64,000 nucleotides of DNA, from the NCBI GenBank assembly GCA_918807975.1, contig OU964918.1, positions 54,296,477 to 54,360,476 of the forward strand, in the 5' to 3' direction. Shown piece by piece: positions 21,601 to 32,366 of this stretch. The DNA is from Aplidium turbinatum. Its lineage: Eukaryota; Chordata; Ascidiacea; Aplousobranchia; Polyclinidae. Numbering within the stretch: position 1 is the stretch's first letter; the number at the start of each line of letters is the position of its first letter. Below the pieces are notes generated by a model. That model was not told where the DNA came from, ran no database searches, and saw only the letters and a list, made by a program, of their open reading frames with translations. The position numbers and the translations under genes are program-made.

Positions 21601-24600
21601 GCATGAAACCAATTTAAAAAACGTAAAATAAGCACTTACAATAGTTTTTTGCAGATAGCAGGAAAAGAGATGCCATCATTGCGATTCATTACATGAGGCT
21701 TTTGATTGATGAACCAACTTTCAGAAAACATTCGTTTTCTATAATCAGTTTCAACTTTTAGAATTGCTCCAAGTTATTTTATGATCTGAAGTTATGGCAT
21801 GCATGCAAGGAGCAGAATGTTCCGGGCGTTGATATTTGAAAGCTCTTTTGTGTTCATTAATGCGAGATTTAAAATCTCGTTTTGTTTGGCCAACATAAAA
21901 CTTTTTACACTGATTTAACCTATGCAGAAGTTAAGCCAATGTAACAGAACGGGTTTTCATTCACCTGGGTAAGAAAATAAGCCAAACAAAACATTTGTAA
22001 AACCGTGACGTGGACGGTTGAAAAAGTTATAAAAGCCTTTGTTATGAATCCCATAGGCCTACTCATTCATCACAAATCTTCAAATTAGAGCTTAATAAAC
22101 AAAATACGCGATACGGATGAGCGTAAACATAGCGGTTAACATCAACATGGTATAGTTGGTAATAGTAACTTTAATAAGGAGATTACACACTACAACTTAC
22201 AACTAATATTACAGTAGAATTCGCTTGTAGTGACTTTGGCTATAGTGACACTTCGCCTATAGTGACACCTGTTGCAAAGTCCTGTTTGCATACGCAACAG
22301 TTGAGTAGAATTCGGCTATAGTGACACTTCGGTTATGGTGACACTTTTTCCGCGGTCCCTTCAGGTGTCACTATAGGCGAATTCTACTGTACATGCAACT
22401 AAAATATCAACACAACTAAACTGTCAGCTGTATGCATCCATCCTGGTAAAACGCAAGTAAAATGTTACGACAAGTACGTGATTGTAAGCAAGCACCACGT
22501 CATAGTCCCGCAAGGTAAAACAACAGAAATGGTTTGGTATGAAGCAAAATAAGAATGATCTTGTAATCTATAACATTCTCCTCTACCAAGCAATCGATCG
22601 TGTTCAAGCCTCATTCATATGTCAAATGATCAGGAAGGCCCCTTAGGCGGGAAGAACGCCTCAGAATTGGCTCTTCTCGCGTATTAGGCTCTTAATTCAT
22701 TAACTTCAGAATGATGATCAACATCGGTGTTCGACTTAACACTCCTCACATTGCTGTGATGCATTGTATCAACGGGTGAATCGCTTGCAATGGTTTCATC
22801 TTTATACGATTGATCAGTAATGAATTTAGAGGGGTCAGAATCAGTTACCCCGTTTTCGAATACATTTCTCTCTCCTACTGAAGCGACATCACGCAATGAT
22901 ACAGTAGTATGACGACCGTTTGGTAATCTCGCAAAAGCATACGTCGGAGTAGCGGAAATTATCTCTACTTCATCTACAACAATTTCATATTTGCTCATAC
23001 GAACATGGCGCTTCAAAAGAGCAGGACCGGAAATACTGAGCCATGTAGGACTTAATGATCCAGCATAGAACGACGACAAGTTCAGTTCAGTTGTTTTTTT
23101 ATTTCTGACCATCATATCAAAAACAATACACGTCAACATAGCAAAGGTCGAGAAAAAGGTAGAAGCGACAAAACGCGAACGTTAAAACGTGCTTGTGACC
23201 GAATAACTTCAAACTTCATAAAGCGCTCGTAGGGTGATACCATGGGTGATACATTGATCGCAGTACAAAGCAGGGAACATACCGAATGTAATACATCAGG
23301 AAAAGCACTTTCCTACTATGAAATGGGCAAGTTGCGCGTTCTGAATGTAAGCGGCACTGTGGTTGAAACAATATTTTTATATTTTTTTACATTGACCGTT
23401 TCAACGAGGCTTGTATATAGAAGTTCTACTGAGAGCTATTTCTTTGCTGTGCGCAAACGATATAAATTCGTTTGACATAAATGCTGGTCCTCTGTCAGAA
23501 TGAATATATGAGCAAAGGACTACTAAAGAAAAAAATTGTGATAAACAATTGAACATGAAATAACGGTACTAGCATGCCTGTTGGCACAAGGAAACCCAAA
23601 CAGAAATCTCGAATACTCGTCGATTATCGTCAACAATATTTGTTTTTTGAGGCTGAAGGCAATGGGCCTTTAAACTCATTATTTAGGCGCTTCATAGGTT
23701 GGGTGGCTTTTGTAAGAGGAGTTTGAATTGGCCTATGAAAACGAGGTTTAATTTCAGAGCAAACGTTGCAATCTGAGATCATCTTACGTATCTAACCGAG
23801 CGAATGAGACATATTCTTTGTTTTGATGTAGTGACACATTTTTGTTACGCCAGGGTGGCAAATATCGCATAAATGTTGTACAAATAATCGCTAGATAAAC
23901 TTGCGCAATACCCGCTCGACAAGGTATCGGGAGTCCCGTTAAATTTTCCTGATTGACAAACTATATCATATTCACACTGTGAAAGTCCAACACAACATTC
24001 AAAATTTTATGGTTTTGAAATGTTGTGTTGGCTAATTGCGATAACATACAGTACACTGCAATCACAGACTGCTCCCCTTATTTTGGCTTGTCAGTGTCTT
24101 TGTCGAGACACAGCCCCGTGCTCTGAAGCGAAGTCGAACTCACGTCCTTTTGAACGTCGCGCAGACTTTCTCATCACTCAGCTACGTACAACGTAGGCGT
24201 CGAAAGCAATCTTAACGCTTAGGCCGAGTTTTAAGGACAAAAATGAGTGTAAAGTTTCACGCCCGCCAAGACTCGCAAATAGCGAAATGCGGCCCGTGGC
24301 TATAAAGCTTTGGGCACCCCTGGTTTAGGATTTATCAAACAGCAGCTTTCAAATGAGACGATGTCTTTTGCTGAAGTTTTATGATTGCAACGTCTTTTCA
24401 ACGAAACGCTTTTATAAGCAATTTTGCCTCTATTTTGTTTGCTTACGAATGTCACCGCTGAGCGCCTTCGAAAACAAAGTGTTAAAGCCTTTTTTTTTTC
24501 ATTTCTTTAAGTCAGTGCTGAATATCAGAATACCAAAAGCATTGTTCCTTAGATCACTTAAAAAGAGAAATAAATACAGTAATACTTTTGTTGCCGGGAA

Positions 24601-26899
24601 CTATTCAATGAGAATGAAGTTAAATATAAAAACTCAAACAAAGCAAAATAACGGTCACTACTGTACAGTCACTCAGCGAAGCTGAAAGATTTTTTTTGTC
24701 ACTGGACGACGACTCACAATAGAAAACAATTCTTAAAGTATTTGCTGAGCACGCCCCTTCACTGAAGCCACAAATTGTGCAAACTCTGCAGCATGGCTGA
24801 AGACGGATTATTTTTTGGAAAGCTTAATATTGTGAAGTGACTGTAAAGTACATTAGGCTACATACCTTTCTGAAAATTAACCAGATTGTTGCAATATAAT
24901 AAAAAAAAAAAAGAGACCAAAATCTAGATACTAAACGTTCAGCAAACTTTTTGTAAACAAAGCTGTTTTCATCTTCAATTAGTTTTCGCGATGTAGGCTA
25001 TACTGAACATGAGTTTAATATCTAGATTTTGGGGTCTTCAATTTTGAATTAAATGGACCAAGCGTGGCCAGCATTTTGCTCCGTTGGTTGTTTGGGTATG
25101 CATTTTTTTATATTATTGAAGGGTCCATTCTAAACGAGGTGCTGGTTGTACCTTTTGGGCAGTTCACGAAACTTCGTTTCTGTAAAAGAGAAGTTCGTTT
25201 TGACAGTCATACCGCTATTATAAACAAAAACTTTCCAAAATGTTTTAAAATTACGGAAATTTATTTAAAAATATTTTTAAAATGTTAAAGCAAATTGTCC
25301 TTGTTGGTATTTTGAGTAACGGTTAGCAGGAGTAAGCTACCGTTTCTTACACTTAGTATATAAGTTGGTGTTCTGTGTAGAAACTGTTCTCAAATTTTTA
25401 TTTACTTTATTTAGAGGAGTAAATTTGCGAGTTCAAGTTGGAAAGACGACACAACTTGTAATAGGCGAAAAAGGTAAATTTTACAAATTGTTTATTCTAT
25501 CATAGTTTTTATGGAATTTTAGGAAATTGTGAATTTAAATTTGTGGTGCGAGGTTAGCCTACATTTTGAAAGTGTGTAGCTTTCTATTTTGAACTTACTT
25601 AGAAAAACTTGATCGTTTGAAAGTAGTTTTCAACAATAATCCGTAACTTAACACACAGAGAGTTAGGAACCATTTTTAAAAGATAGATGTGTAATTGCAG
25701 ATTTTCCTGAAAAAACCTTCAGCACTTTTTAAAAGAACATTGATAAAAAAGTAATTACAAAGTCTAAAATTTTTCTGTTGCATCTGTTTTGTAATGTGGC
25801 CTACCGTACGTAAAAATAGGAACAAAAAATACTATTATTATTGTAACGTAGCCTAGCCTATGATATACCTTTTTTTCTAAGTTGCTTATCTTATCAGCAG
25901 CGATGTAATGTTGTCCATTACTTTTATGAAACATTGCATGTCATATCCTAATTTAAAAAGGCCAAGCACCGTAGTGGTACCGGTATTAAAAAGTGGAAAT
26001 GTAACTTTGTTTTCTTGCATGATCTTATAAAAATCACCATACTGTTTTGTCGTGTAGGTTCAAATCAAATCCTTACCAGCCCACCAAAGTGCATATTAAA
26101 ACCAGCTGGCTCTCTACCGCCTCGACCCGGTGGATATTTTGAAAATGATGCTTGGCGGTCTCGACATTGCGCATCAAAGAACTTCGCCTCTTCTACTCAG
26201 AGAGCAAAGTGTCTTCAAAATAAAGTGGTAATAATCCTTGGTGATTCCACGATTCGACAGTGGTATGCTAATCTTATCACAACTCAAGAGCCTAGTATTT
26301 TTTTCTACAAACTGCTACACGGCCTTGGGTTTGCAACGAAAATGGTAGCAGTAGAAAAGACCATTACACCAACAGTGTGGGAACCTCGTGTAGCTGCAGA
26401 TAGCACTAACAACATTACAATAAGTTTTTCTGCACACGGTCCGCCTCTTCAAAATGGAGGTACACCATACAGCATGCCGTACATTGCGGATCGGTTGGAC
26501 TCACTTCCAGGAGGAGCAGACACTGTTGTTGCCATTACCATCGGACCTCACATGCTTTTGTACAATCCAAGTGTGTACATTAGAAGATTGATATCTATCA
26601 AAAAAGCCATCGAAAGACTGTTACATCGTGCTCCACAAACGCTGATTTTTTTCAGGGGGTTCAATGTTTATTATATGGACGACTTAAGTTCAAATCAATG
26701 TTGTTTATTTGATTGGCTTGCATACAGACTGGACATAATAGCAAGAAACCTTTTTCGTAATATGACAGGCGTTATATATTTGGATATGTGGGACATGTCC
26801 GCTTCGCATTATTCTGTGCCACTGGGGCTTCATGTGCAACAGCATGTGGTTGAAAACGAATTATCACTCTTTTTGTCTTTTGTTTGCCCCCACCTATAA
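12643..26899 (+). CDS. NXPE-family protein (neurexophilin-like plus PC-esterase domain)
   Basis: Coding exons are 12643-12744, 13110-13172, 18343-18502, 19718-20081, 25415-25473 and 26058-26899 (stop). All introns are GT..AG and phases agree, giving 529 aa, typical of NXPE proteins. Exon 1 encodes a short basic N-terminus and a hydrophobic signal-anchor (about residues 17-33). Exons 3-4 give the neurexophilin/Ig-like region (ARNGRGEQKGFGGDFF, then IKDHDDGTYT). The last exon is a PC-esterase (SGNH-like) domain with GDSTIRQW (Ser about 313) and a C-terminal D-M-W-D..LHVQQHVV segment supplying the likely Asp/His. Family members are secretory-pathway proteins; the domain is thought to act on acyl-modified glycans, but the substrate is unknown. 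The start is chosen because this ATG opens a signal-anchor and ends in phase at a good donor. Junction 2-3 is the least certain. Confidence 0.85.
13173..15575. other. NXPE intron 2, left part
   Basis: No exon is supported. A segment at about 14860-15075 is filled with AAGAACC/GGTTCTT words in both orientations (for example GAACCTTTCTGCAGGGTTC) and ends in TTTACAGTGTA. It is probably a decayed hairpin-forming MITE. Open frames at about 14315-14670 were considered as exons and rejected because their phases do not fit the neighbours. Confidence 0.4.
15576..15876 (-). repeat. SINE-A, complete tRNA-derived copy
   Basis: Read on the minus strand, the head has an A box (TAGCTCAGTGGCAGTGGTTA at about 15868-15848) and a B box (GGTTCGACTATC at about 15819-15808). 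A body of about 200 bp follows, then a tail of AAAC/CCAA-type repeats at about 15576-15590. Length and layout are those of a tRNA-derived SINE. Other copies lie at 11906, 18587, 27838, 42564 and 52240. Confidence 0.85.
15993..16080. mobile_element. 88-bp palindromic MITE with TTAA duplication
   Basis: Flanked by TTAA (15989-15992 and 16081-16084). Its ends are inverted copies of AGTAATTTGCGTTCTT. TTAA target duplication points to a piggyBac-like or Kolobok-like source. It has no coding capacity. It lies in NXPE intron 2. Confidence 0.75.
16085..16931. other. NXPE intron 2, middle part
   Basis: Unassigned. A minus-strand open frame of 91 codons at 16711-16986 extends into the end of the next transposon and has no recognised motif, so it is not called as a gene. 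Confidence 0.35.
16935..17979. mobile_element. Non-autonomous DNA transposon with CACATAGCC ends
   Basis: The ends are inverted repeats of about 42 bp beginning CACATAGCCTACTATGCTCT, with a few mismatches. The 3-bp flank GCC is present on both sides (16932-16934, 17980-17982). The interior of about 960 bp has no recognisable transposase. A 3-bp duplication with a CAC start would suit a CACTA-like source, but the superfamily is not settled. Confidence 0.65.
18587..19225 (-). repeat. SINE-A copy split by a DNA transposon
   Basis: SINE-A sequence at 18587-18627 (ACTTGTAAAGGCTTTGAACTAC..) continues at 19015-19225. The head has an A box (TAGCTCGGTCGGTTAAGCGC, complement of about 19195-19216) and a B box (GGTTCGACTTT, about 19150-19160). 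The interruption is the element at 18628-19014, flanked by a duplication of SINE sequence, which dates the SINE as older. Confidence 0.7.
18628..19014. mobile_element. TIR element inserted in SINE-A, carrying a tRNA-like module
   Basis: Flanked by the perfect 9-bp repeat GGCCCGGTC (18619-18627, 19015-19023), which is SINE sequence. Ends are inverted repeats of about 37 bp, GCGAAAAATTTTTTCCCACG.. and its near-complement. An 8-9 bp duplication would suit a Mutator-like or hAT-like source. The interior contains a tRNA-like sequence at about 18716-18790 with TGGCTCAGTGG (A-box-like) and GGGTTCGACGC (B-box-like), followed by a T-run. Confidence 0.7.
20082..20574. other. Start of NXPE intron 4
   Basis: Nothing recognised. 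A short minus-strand open frame at 20251-20433 has no known motif. Confidence 0.3.
20575..20790 (-). repeat. SINE-E, tRNA-derived repeat
   Basis: On the minus strand a B-box-like CCGGTTCGACACC (about 20750-20762) follows a CCGACTTTCAAAAGGAC anticodon-like region. The 3' body is shared with the fragment at 58476-58560 (GTTCAGT..CAGWAGGCCATAG and CTAGAGCAGCGT blocks). The A box is poorly preserved. Confidence 0.55.
21240..21970 (-). pseudogene. Penelope-like retroelement remnant (GIY-YIG end and leader)
   Basis: The minus strand from about 21905 encodes FYVGQTKRDFKSRINEHKRA, the GIY-YIG endonuclease signature of Penelope-like elements. After a frame change comes ESWFINQKPHVMNRNDG with FP and LL further on, the usual C-terminal end of these proteins. 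Further along the same strand, 21342-21306 carries a CTGAAGA..GAAACGTC segment able to fold into a stem, a pattern of the repeat-like leader in this group. The copy is short and decayed. It lies in NXPE intron 4. Confidence 0.7.
22212..22389. mobile_element. Pogo-like MITE
   Basis: A 178-bp element is flanked by TA on both sides. Inverted ends begin CAGTAGAATTCGC and continue into GTGAC/GTCAC words. The inner part repeats TATAGTGACACTTCG. CAGTA-type ends with a TA duplication are typical of pogo/Tigger-group elements. It has no coding capacity. Confidence 0.75.
22680..23960 (-). mobile_element. LTR retrotransposon fossil (Gypsy-like pol, integrase end)
   Basis: The minus strand shows the integrase zinc-binding and core region in pieces, followed by a C-terminal region of about 150 aa (22684-23139) of the kind that ends Ty3/Gypsy-type pol proteins in invertebrates. 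No LTR, capsid or protease region was recognised nearby, so this is a partial copy. It is clearly broken, with several interruptions, and looks old. It lies in NXPE intron 4. Confidence 0.65.
24042..24210 (-). repeat. SINE-D, tRNA-derived repeat
   Basis: On the minus strand a tRNA-like head has TAGCTGAGTGATGAG (A-box-like, about 24188-24174) and GAGTTCGACTTC (B-box-like, about 24141-24130), separated by the usual distance, followed by an unrelated tail. No second copy was found, so the family assignment is provisional. Confidence 0.5.
24281..24322. mobile_element. Isolated hAT-like terminus
   Basis: Read inward from 24322, the sequence is CAGGGGTGCCCAAAGC, then CCACGGGCCGC. This is a common hAT terminal sequence. 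The partner end and the 8-bp duplication were not found, so only one end is claimed. Confidence 0.5.
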
Positions 26900-27837
26900 A
26901 TTACTGGAGCACACACTAGAATCAATTATTGAGCAAATGTTTAGTGGTAAAGGTTTGTGCCTTTTCAATTTATCATTGTACGTATGGTATTTGTCGCTAT
27001 GAACCATCCAAACGATTTTTTCTTCAGTAGTAGCCTATTGTGCTACGACACGCTACTATACTGTAGGCTACATATATACTGTACACTATACACTATATAC
27101 TATATATACTATACTATACTATACTGTACAATGTACATATATACTATATACTGTATTATATACTATATTATATGCAATGGTTGTTTTCTTGCTGCTTTAG
27201 TCATGGTTGTGAAATTACATGAAAATCTAGTTCATTTTCAAAGGTTTCCAAAACGTTTCAAAGTGACAAACACAAAGTTAAGAATTTTTGCATAAACAAA
27301 TATAATGTGATCATTAAAATGTAAAATTACTTAACTGCTTCCAAGTAAAAACGTACTGCATAAGCAGTGCTTCCTTATCAGATGAAAATGCTCATGGTCG
27401 AGGGGCAGTTTAGTCTCGGATCAGCCGTTTATATTTTTATTTATCGGATTTATTATTATTATAACTATTAAAAGTATATATTGTAAGTATATATATAAAT
27501 TATTATAACTAGTTATTTAAAAATGCACTAAGAGACTTTAATTTTAAGCCTTTCATGCTTGTCAAAAAACTTTTTAAGATGTGTTAATTTTACAAAAAAA
27601 TAAATTATGAGAAAAGCGTTGTTATAGACTACATATTATGCAGATAATAATTAAGGGAATGCATTGTACTATACTTTGTAGATGTATGATTTATATTTCA
27701 GTAAGGTAAAGGTGCACTGTTAATCAAAAGGGTGGAAACCTTGGGGTGGAAATCTCTCTCGGCAAGGGTGGAAAGCGAAAAGAATGGTGGATATTTCCAC
27801 CAACTATAATTCAATCTACCCTAAACTGGTTCATTGA
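26900..27837. other. 3' flank of the NXPE gene with AT-rich simple sequence
   Basis: Directly after the stop the sequence is AT-rich. A simple-sequence tract of TATAC/TACTA units lies at about 27056-27178. No AATAAA was found within the first few hundred bases. An AAATAAATTA at about 27597 is a weak candidate for the polyadenylation signal. Confidence 0.4.
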
Positions 27838-27884
27838 ATCTTTATCCTCGGACTGGGAAAGCTTCTTGCAGAGCTTCTAAACTG
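27838..27884 (-). repeat. SINE-A 3' fragment
   Basis: The complement of the SINE-A 3' end (GAATCTTTATCCTCGGACTG, then GAAAGCTTCTTGCAGAGCTT), matching the copy at 11906-12013. Confidence 0.65.
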
Positions 27885-27961
27885 TGGAAATACACACGCT
27901 ATGTTAACAAATATGTATGGGACTGGCGGCCTTATATGGGATTCATGAGTCTCATACTTGA

Positions 27962-28208
27962 TCCAAGCATTGGAAGATGAAAAGGCAAGTTTCTCATTAT
28001 GCTAAGCCTTCGGCACTAACGAGGGTAGGGTGGTCAGTTCCTTTCTCTCGGCCGCCTTTACTTGAGCAACTACGCCCACCCAACTTATTACACACTGGGT
28101 AGAGGTAAACGGTGTTTTTCAACAACCAGCTTAAGCCGAGAGTTGAACCAGAGTTGCATGATTGGAAAGTGAGCGCCTTATTCACTGGGCCATCCCACCG
28201 CCAGTACC
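27962..28208 (-). repeat. SINE-B, tRNA-derived repeat
   Basis: On the minus strand the head contains GGGATGGCCCAGTGAATAAG (A-box-like) and CTCTGGTTCAACTC (B-box-like). The body (GTTGGGTGGGCGTAGTTGCT, GGCGGCCGAGAGAAAGGAAC) is shared with 58133-58262 and 61712-61922. It is a second SINE family, distinct from SINE-A. Confidence 0.75.
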
Positions 28209-30030
28209 AGCTGCTATTCATCAGATTAGATTTCATTGTAGCCTATGTTTTTAAACAGTTTACATGAAGCAAAATTTATGTTTGTTATAATATTGCAAAC
28301 AAACGTTTTATAGAATATATTTATTTTCGTTATATTTACTTTATGTTAAAACAAATCGATTGAGTTTCGATCGAAGCCTTTTTATGCCCCACTACCTATG
28401 CTATGGGGATCAACTTTATGTAAAAATCAATCTGAAATTGAGGTTTGAATGCAATTAATACACGTTTTGTTGATTAAGCTAACCCATGTTTTCTCAAACA
28501 ACCTTTTTGAAAGTGATGTAATGTGTAGTTAGAAATTATAAAATCGTCTCAGAAATTATATTTATTGCTTTTTAATGTTTTTGTTTATGAAAACCTATTG
28601 TCAAATAAATTGAAACTAATCCTAAAATTTTTGAAGAAATTGTTATTTTGCAGTAGCGGTAAAGGTAACGCAAAATGTACCCGTGAAAAATAATTCCAAA
28701 ATTAATCTAAAGCGATTTTGCTATCCACTCGTCAAACTATCAAACCATTAGCAAATTTAATTTGTATTGCAGATAGAACATCACTTAAAAAGTCGTTACA
28801 GGCTTTTGCACTTGAAATATAAAGCTATATAGCCTAAGCCTAAGGAATACCAGTTTTGTTGAAAATTTGAAAAATACCTTGCGGCACTTAGACTACAGTA
28901 TATTCAAAGTAGCCTACCCTTCTCTTGGCAAGCAGTTCGACATCCTGTAGCCTATACTTCCATAAGTTCCTGACTACGTTAAAGTCACTTTTATTGTATT
29001 AAGGTAGCTCAGATGAAGTTTGTGTAGATTGCATAAGTGACATCTTTTGATTTTTTTAATGTTGCCTAGTCCTTGTAGACATAATAAATGTGCTTTTTCT
29101 TTATGTTGCCAGATTTTTTTCTACCCGCTATTTCTTTTCACAAGCCTGAGGTAGGTGATCACTGGACAGGACCGTTGAAAATGTATCTTAAGCCTGGTAA
29201 CAATGAGATCTGGAGGCCCCCATAGGTGACCCTTTACAAATCATTTTAAAATCAATAATTCGGTCTCAGCAACTCACGCGTTAAGATTAAAGTCCAAGGG
29301 AAGCTGATTGAATAACTTAGTAAACACAGCAGCCTGACCAACCTTACTGCGTGTTCTTCGACAACCTAAAACGTTGAGAGAAATTGTTCCTGTGCGCTCG
29401 GCGGGAAGAAAACATGGTTTGTTTGTTTACCTCTGCCCGAGTGCAAAAAAGATAAAGCGACAGTCGATTACCGGTGACTTTTCTCCATCGTAGTCTATGT
29501 CACTATTTGATTCGTTGTAGACTAGTTCAAACAAACGCAGACGCAGGACACCGGTTAGCAGTCAATTTACAGCTATCGTAAGAAACTACGTAGACTAGTA
29601 GTTTATTAACTGAACTTTGAATATATTGAAGTAAAAGTATCCATATTAGCAGTCTATAGCAGGGCAATGGGCACACGTAGGCAACAGTACTTTGAATGTT
29701 GGTGTGGCCTGACAGAGATAGCGATTCAACATTGATTCGATTTTATGTGGTTTGATACCAAATTTGAAGGCCTCTTTATCATATACGAGAAATGCTCCTA
29801 GCCAGCTAGTTACATCTGTTCTTTTTCACATTGATGTAAGTTCAACTCCATGTAGACGTTTAATCGATGTAAAAAGAACGAATTTGCTGAGCCAGAAAAC
29901 TAGCATTGCATAGGATCTCACACTGCTTATGAGATTTGTGTGGGCCATTGAAATTTATAAAAAGACAGTCAGGAAAATCAAGTAGGGGAAGGCTTATTGA
30001 AATCATATTTTTAGAACCAACAAATGTTTT
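28209..30030. other. Intergenic stretch, mostly unassigned
   Basis: No gene is supported. At about 29148-29232 a block (GACCGTTGAAAATG..AATGAGATCTGGAGGCC) is a diverged relative of the hAT-like repeats at 35690 and 36017. Nothing else was recognised. Confidence 0.4.
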
Positions 30031-30038
30031 CTTGTAGC

Positions 30039-30246
30039 CAGGGTATGGGATGGAATGGAATGGAAGACGTTTTTTCCATCTTCCATCCTGAGATTTTCTT
30101 TCATTTCATCTCCATTCCATTTTAGAAATGTTCCATTCCAGCTTCCATTCCATCTCAGAAATCTTTTCCATCTTCCATTCCATCTTCCATCTTCACATTT
30201 TGTGACCTCGCGTTGAATATGCTACAAATAAACCTAAAAACCATAG
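30039..30246. mobile_element. hAT-like MITE with GGAATGGAA minisatellite, partial copy
   Basis: Begins CAGGGTATGGGATGGAATGG and continues as a run of TTCCATTCCATC/TTCCATCTTCC units, then a CGCGTTGAATATGC..ACCTAAAAACCAT block. The same order is seen in the complete copy at 56279-56737. The right end is missing. Confidence 0.7.
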
Positions 30247-30418
30247 GCTACATTTAAGCTAAAAATTTAACATCAGTATTTTTGCCCAGTATATTTTGTA
30301 TATTATCCAGTATATATCAATATATTTTGTATGCAACATGCATGAAACATGTATAAAGGTAACAGTTCATGAGAAACAGGTGTACTTGCCACTCCTTAGC
30401 AATAACGTAGGCTATAAC

Positions 30419-31374
30419 CTTAGCAATAACCTTAGCAATAACGTTAAGTCGACAGGAAATTGAAGGTCGAAGTCAATGGTTGTCAGTTACCGTTCAAGAG
30501 TCAACCAACTTATCTCGGGGTGAAACTGGATAGGCAACTGACGTACAAGCAGCACATCCAAGGCCTGCGTGCAAAAGTAACTGCACGCAATGGACTTTTG
30601 AGGTGCTTGGCCGGCACAACATGGGGGGCAAAACCATCTACCCTCCGCATAGGTGGCCTGGCGCTTGCCTACAGTGCCGCGGAATACGCAGCTCCGGCAT
30701 GGTGTCGCAGCAAGCACACCAAAAAATTAGACGCCTGCCTGAACGAGACAATGCGCATTATTACTGGATGCTTAAAACCAACACCACAGCAATACCTTCC
30801 AGTGCTGTCAGGTATCCTACCCGCTAATGTACGCAGAGAAGCGATGGTGTCTTCGTTGGTAAATAAAGCCTGTGCTGATCCGAACCACATACTACACGAT
30901 TGCGTATTCACTCTCAATGTCCCAATCATACAACGCCTACCATCACGGCGCCCTTTTGTAAGGCATGCTGCAAAACTCCAGCTCGCTGATTTCAGCACGT
31001 CAGATGCCTGGTCCGAGGAATTGAGCACTGTGCCAAAAATAAAGTCTCGCCTCGTTCTATTTGATGTCTCTCCTGCCTCTTCACTCCCACTTGGTTCTGA
31101 GCTTCAGAGAAGGGAGTGGGTGACACTGAACCGAATAAGAACGGGAGTTGGCCGCTTCAATGCTTGCTTGACACGCTGGGGCATAAGGGACTCTGCTGCT
31201 TGTCAGTGCGGTGCGACGGAGCAAACAGCTAACCACATCATCTTTGGGTGTCCCATCTATTCCCCTCCCAATGGAATAACAGGCCTCCGTACACTAGATG
31301 ACTTGACGAAAAGTTGGCTCCAAGTCCTTCCATTCGGCTGACCACAAACTTTCTGCTTCATACGAACGACGACG
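30419..31374 (+). pseudogene. 5'-truncated LINE (Jockey/I-group), end of reverse transcriptase ORF
   Basis: Flanked by the perfect 14-bp duplication ACGTAGGCTATAAC (30405-30418, 31375-31388). An open frame (to the stop at 31341, 293 codons from 30460) encodes the region after the catalytic motif: PTYLGVKLDRQLTYKQHI, then AEYAAPAWCRSKHTKKLD, then MRIITGCLKPTPQQYLPVLSG, and near the end a C/H motif (ACQCGATEQTANHIIFGC). These are usual in Jockey/I-type non-LTR elements. The tail is a short CGA run. The clean duplication and open frame suggest a young insertion. Confidence 0.8.
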
Positions 31375-31388
31375 ACGTAGGCTATAAC

Positions 31389-32366
31389 TAAAATAACAAC
31401 AAATCGACAAAACAAAGCAAATTTAAACGCTTTGGGTGTAGTATTAATCCCCTCTGTTCTGTTGTGTTATGCGGCGAGTTATTGCGTGAACTTTTGCATG
31501 TATTTTGTGAAAATTTGGCGCGACCATTTGCTTTCATGTTGTAGTTTGACGCTGATTATGCATCTTGTGACTCGCAACAAAACATGTGCAGATGACGTAA
31601 TGGCTTAGTCCTACAATAAATAGGTTTTCACTCGTGCCGATCATAAGCTGCGCTGAGCAACCACTGTGATTTACTTTACCCGCCTGACGAAAGAGATTAC
31701 AAATGAACTTATATATACCAAAGATAAGATTCGGTTCAGTATTAGTTTGTCTTTCTCTGACCAGCAAGTTTGCAGGATTAAATCTAATATTGATAGATAA
31801 AAATTGGATCAAATTTAGACATAGTTTGTTTTCGGAAACGCGGGTGTTGTTCTGATAACTAGCTAACTAGAATGTCTATTCTCTAACGATTCCTTGAAAA
31901 TAGGCACTTTTATGTTCTGAAATTGTCTGAATTCACTTTCGCTTTTGTTTCAAGCGCGTAATCATAACTGAACTAACTTGCTTTTAATATATCAAACCGT
32001 AGACAAGCAGAGTAGATTTCCAGAGCTACAGAGCGATTTTTTTCGAAAGTTTAGGCAAAGAAACGTTGCCCTAATTTGCGAGAAAATGATACTTTAAAAA
32101 GCTTGCATCAAAGTTAGCAGCAATAGGTCAGCTTTTTGAATTTTAAATGACAGATACTAGTTTCTGCATACTCACACAGCAAATCAATCGTTTTGTACAT
32201 TGATTCAATGATTGCAGACGTTGAATTAATGTAAAACAGCTTATGATTTGCTGTTTGGGTATCTGCACACAACAGGACGTACAATAACAAGTTCTCTTTT
32301 ATTCACGTTTTCAGACATATTGTTAAACATTAAGTGTCAAGTATTAAGCTTTAGATTTTAGGCTCA
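31389..32366. other. Upstream region of the galactosyltransferase-family gene
   Basis: No gene is supported. A small MITE lies at 32171-32259. A splice-acceptor-like GATTTTAG ends at 32361, five bases before the ATG. It may accept a spliced leader or close a 5' UTR intron. No TATA box was identified. Confidence 0.4.
32171..32259. mobile_element. Short TA-flanked MITE (ACAGCAAATCA family)
   Basis: An 89-bp element between TA dinucleotides. Its ends are inverted (CTCACACAGCAAATCA and complement of CCCAAACAGCAAATCA). The interior has a TACATTGATTCAA..TTGAATTAATGTA palindrome. Relatives lie at 46722-46784 and 48833-48885, and a similar core lies at about 60875. Confidence 0.65.

Noticed and set aside
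26957-27295. 112-codon frame after the NXPE gene
   Set aside because: Largely encoded by TATAC simple sequence, with no motif.
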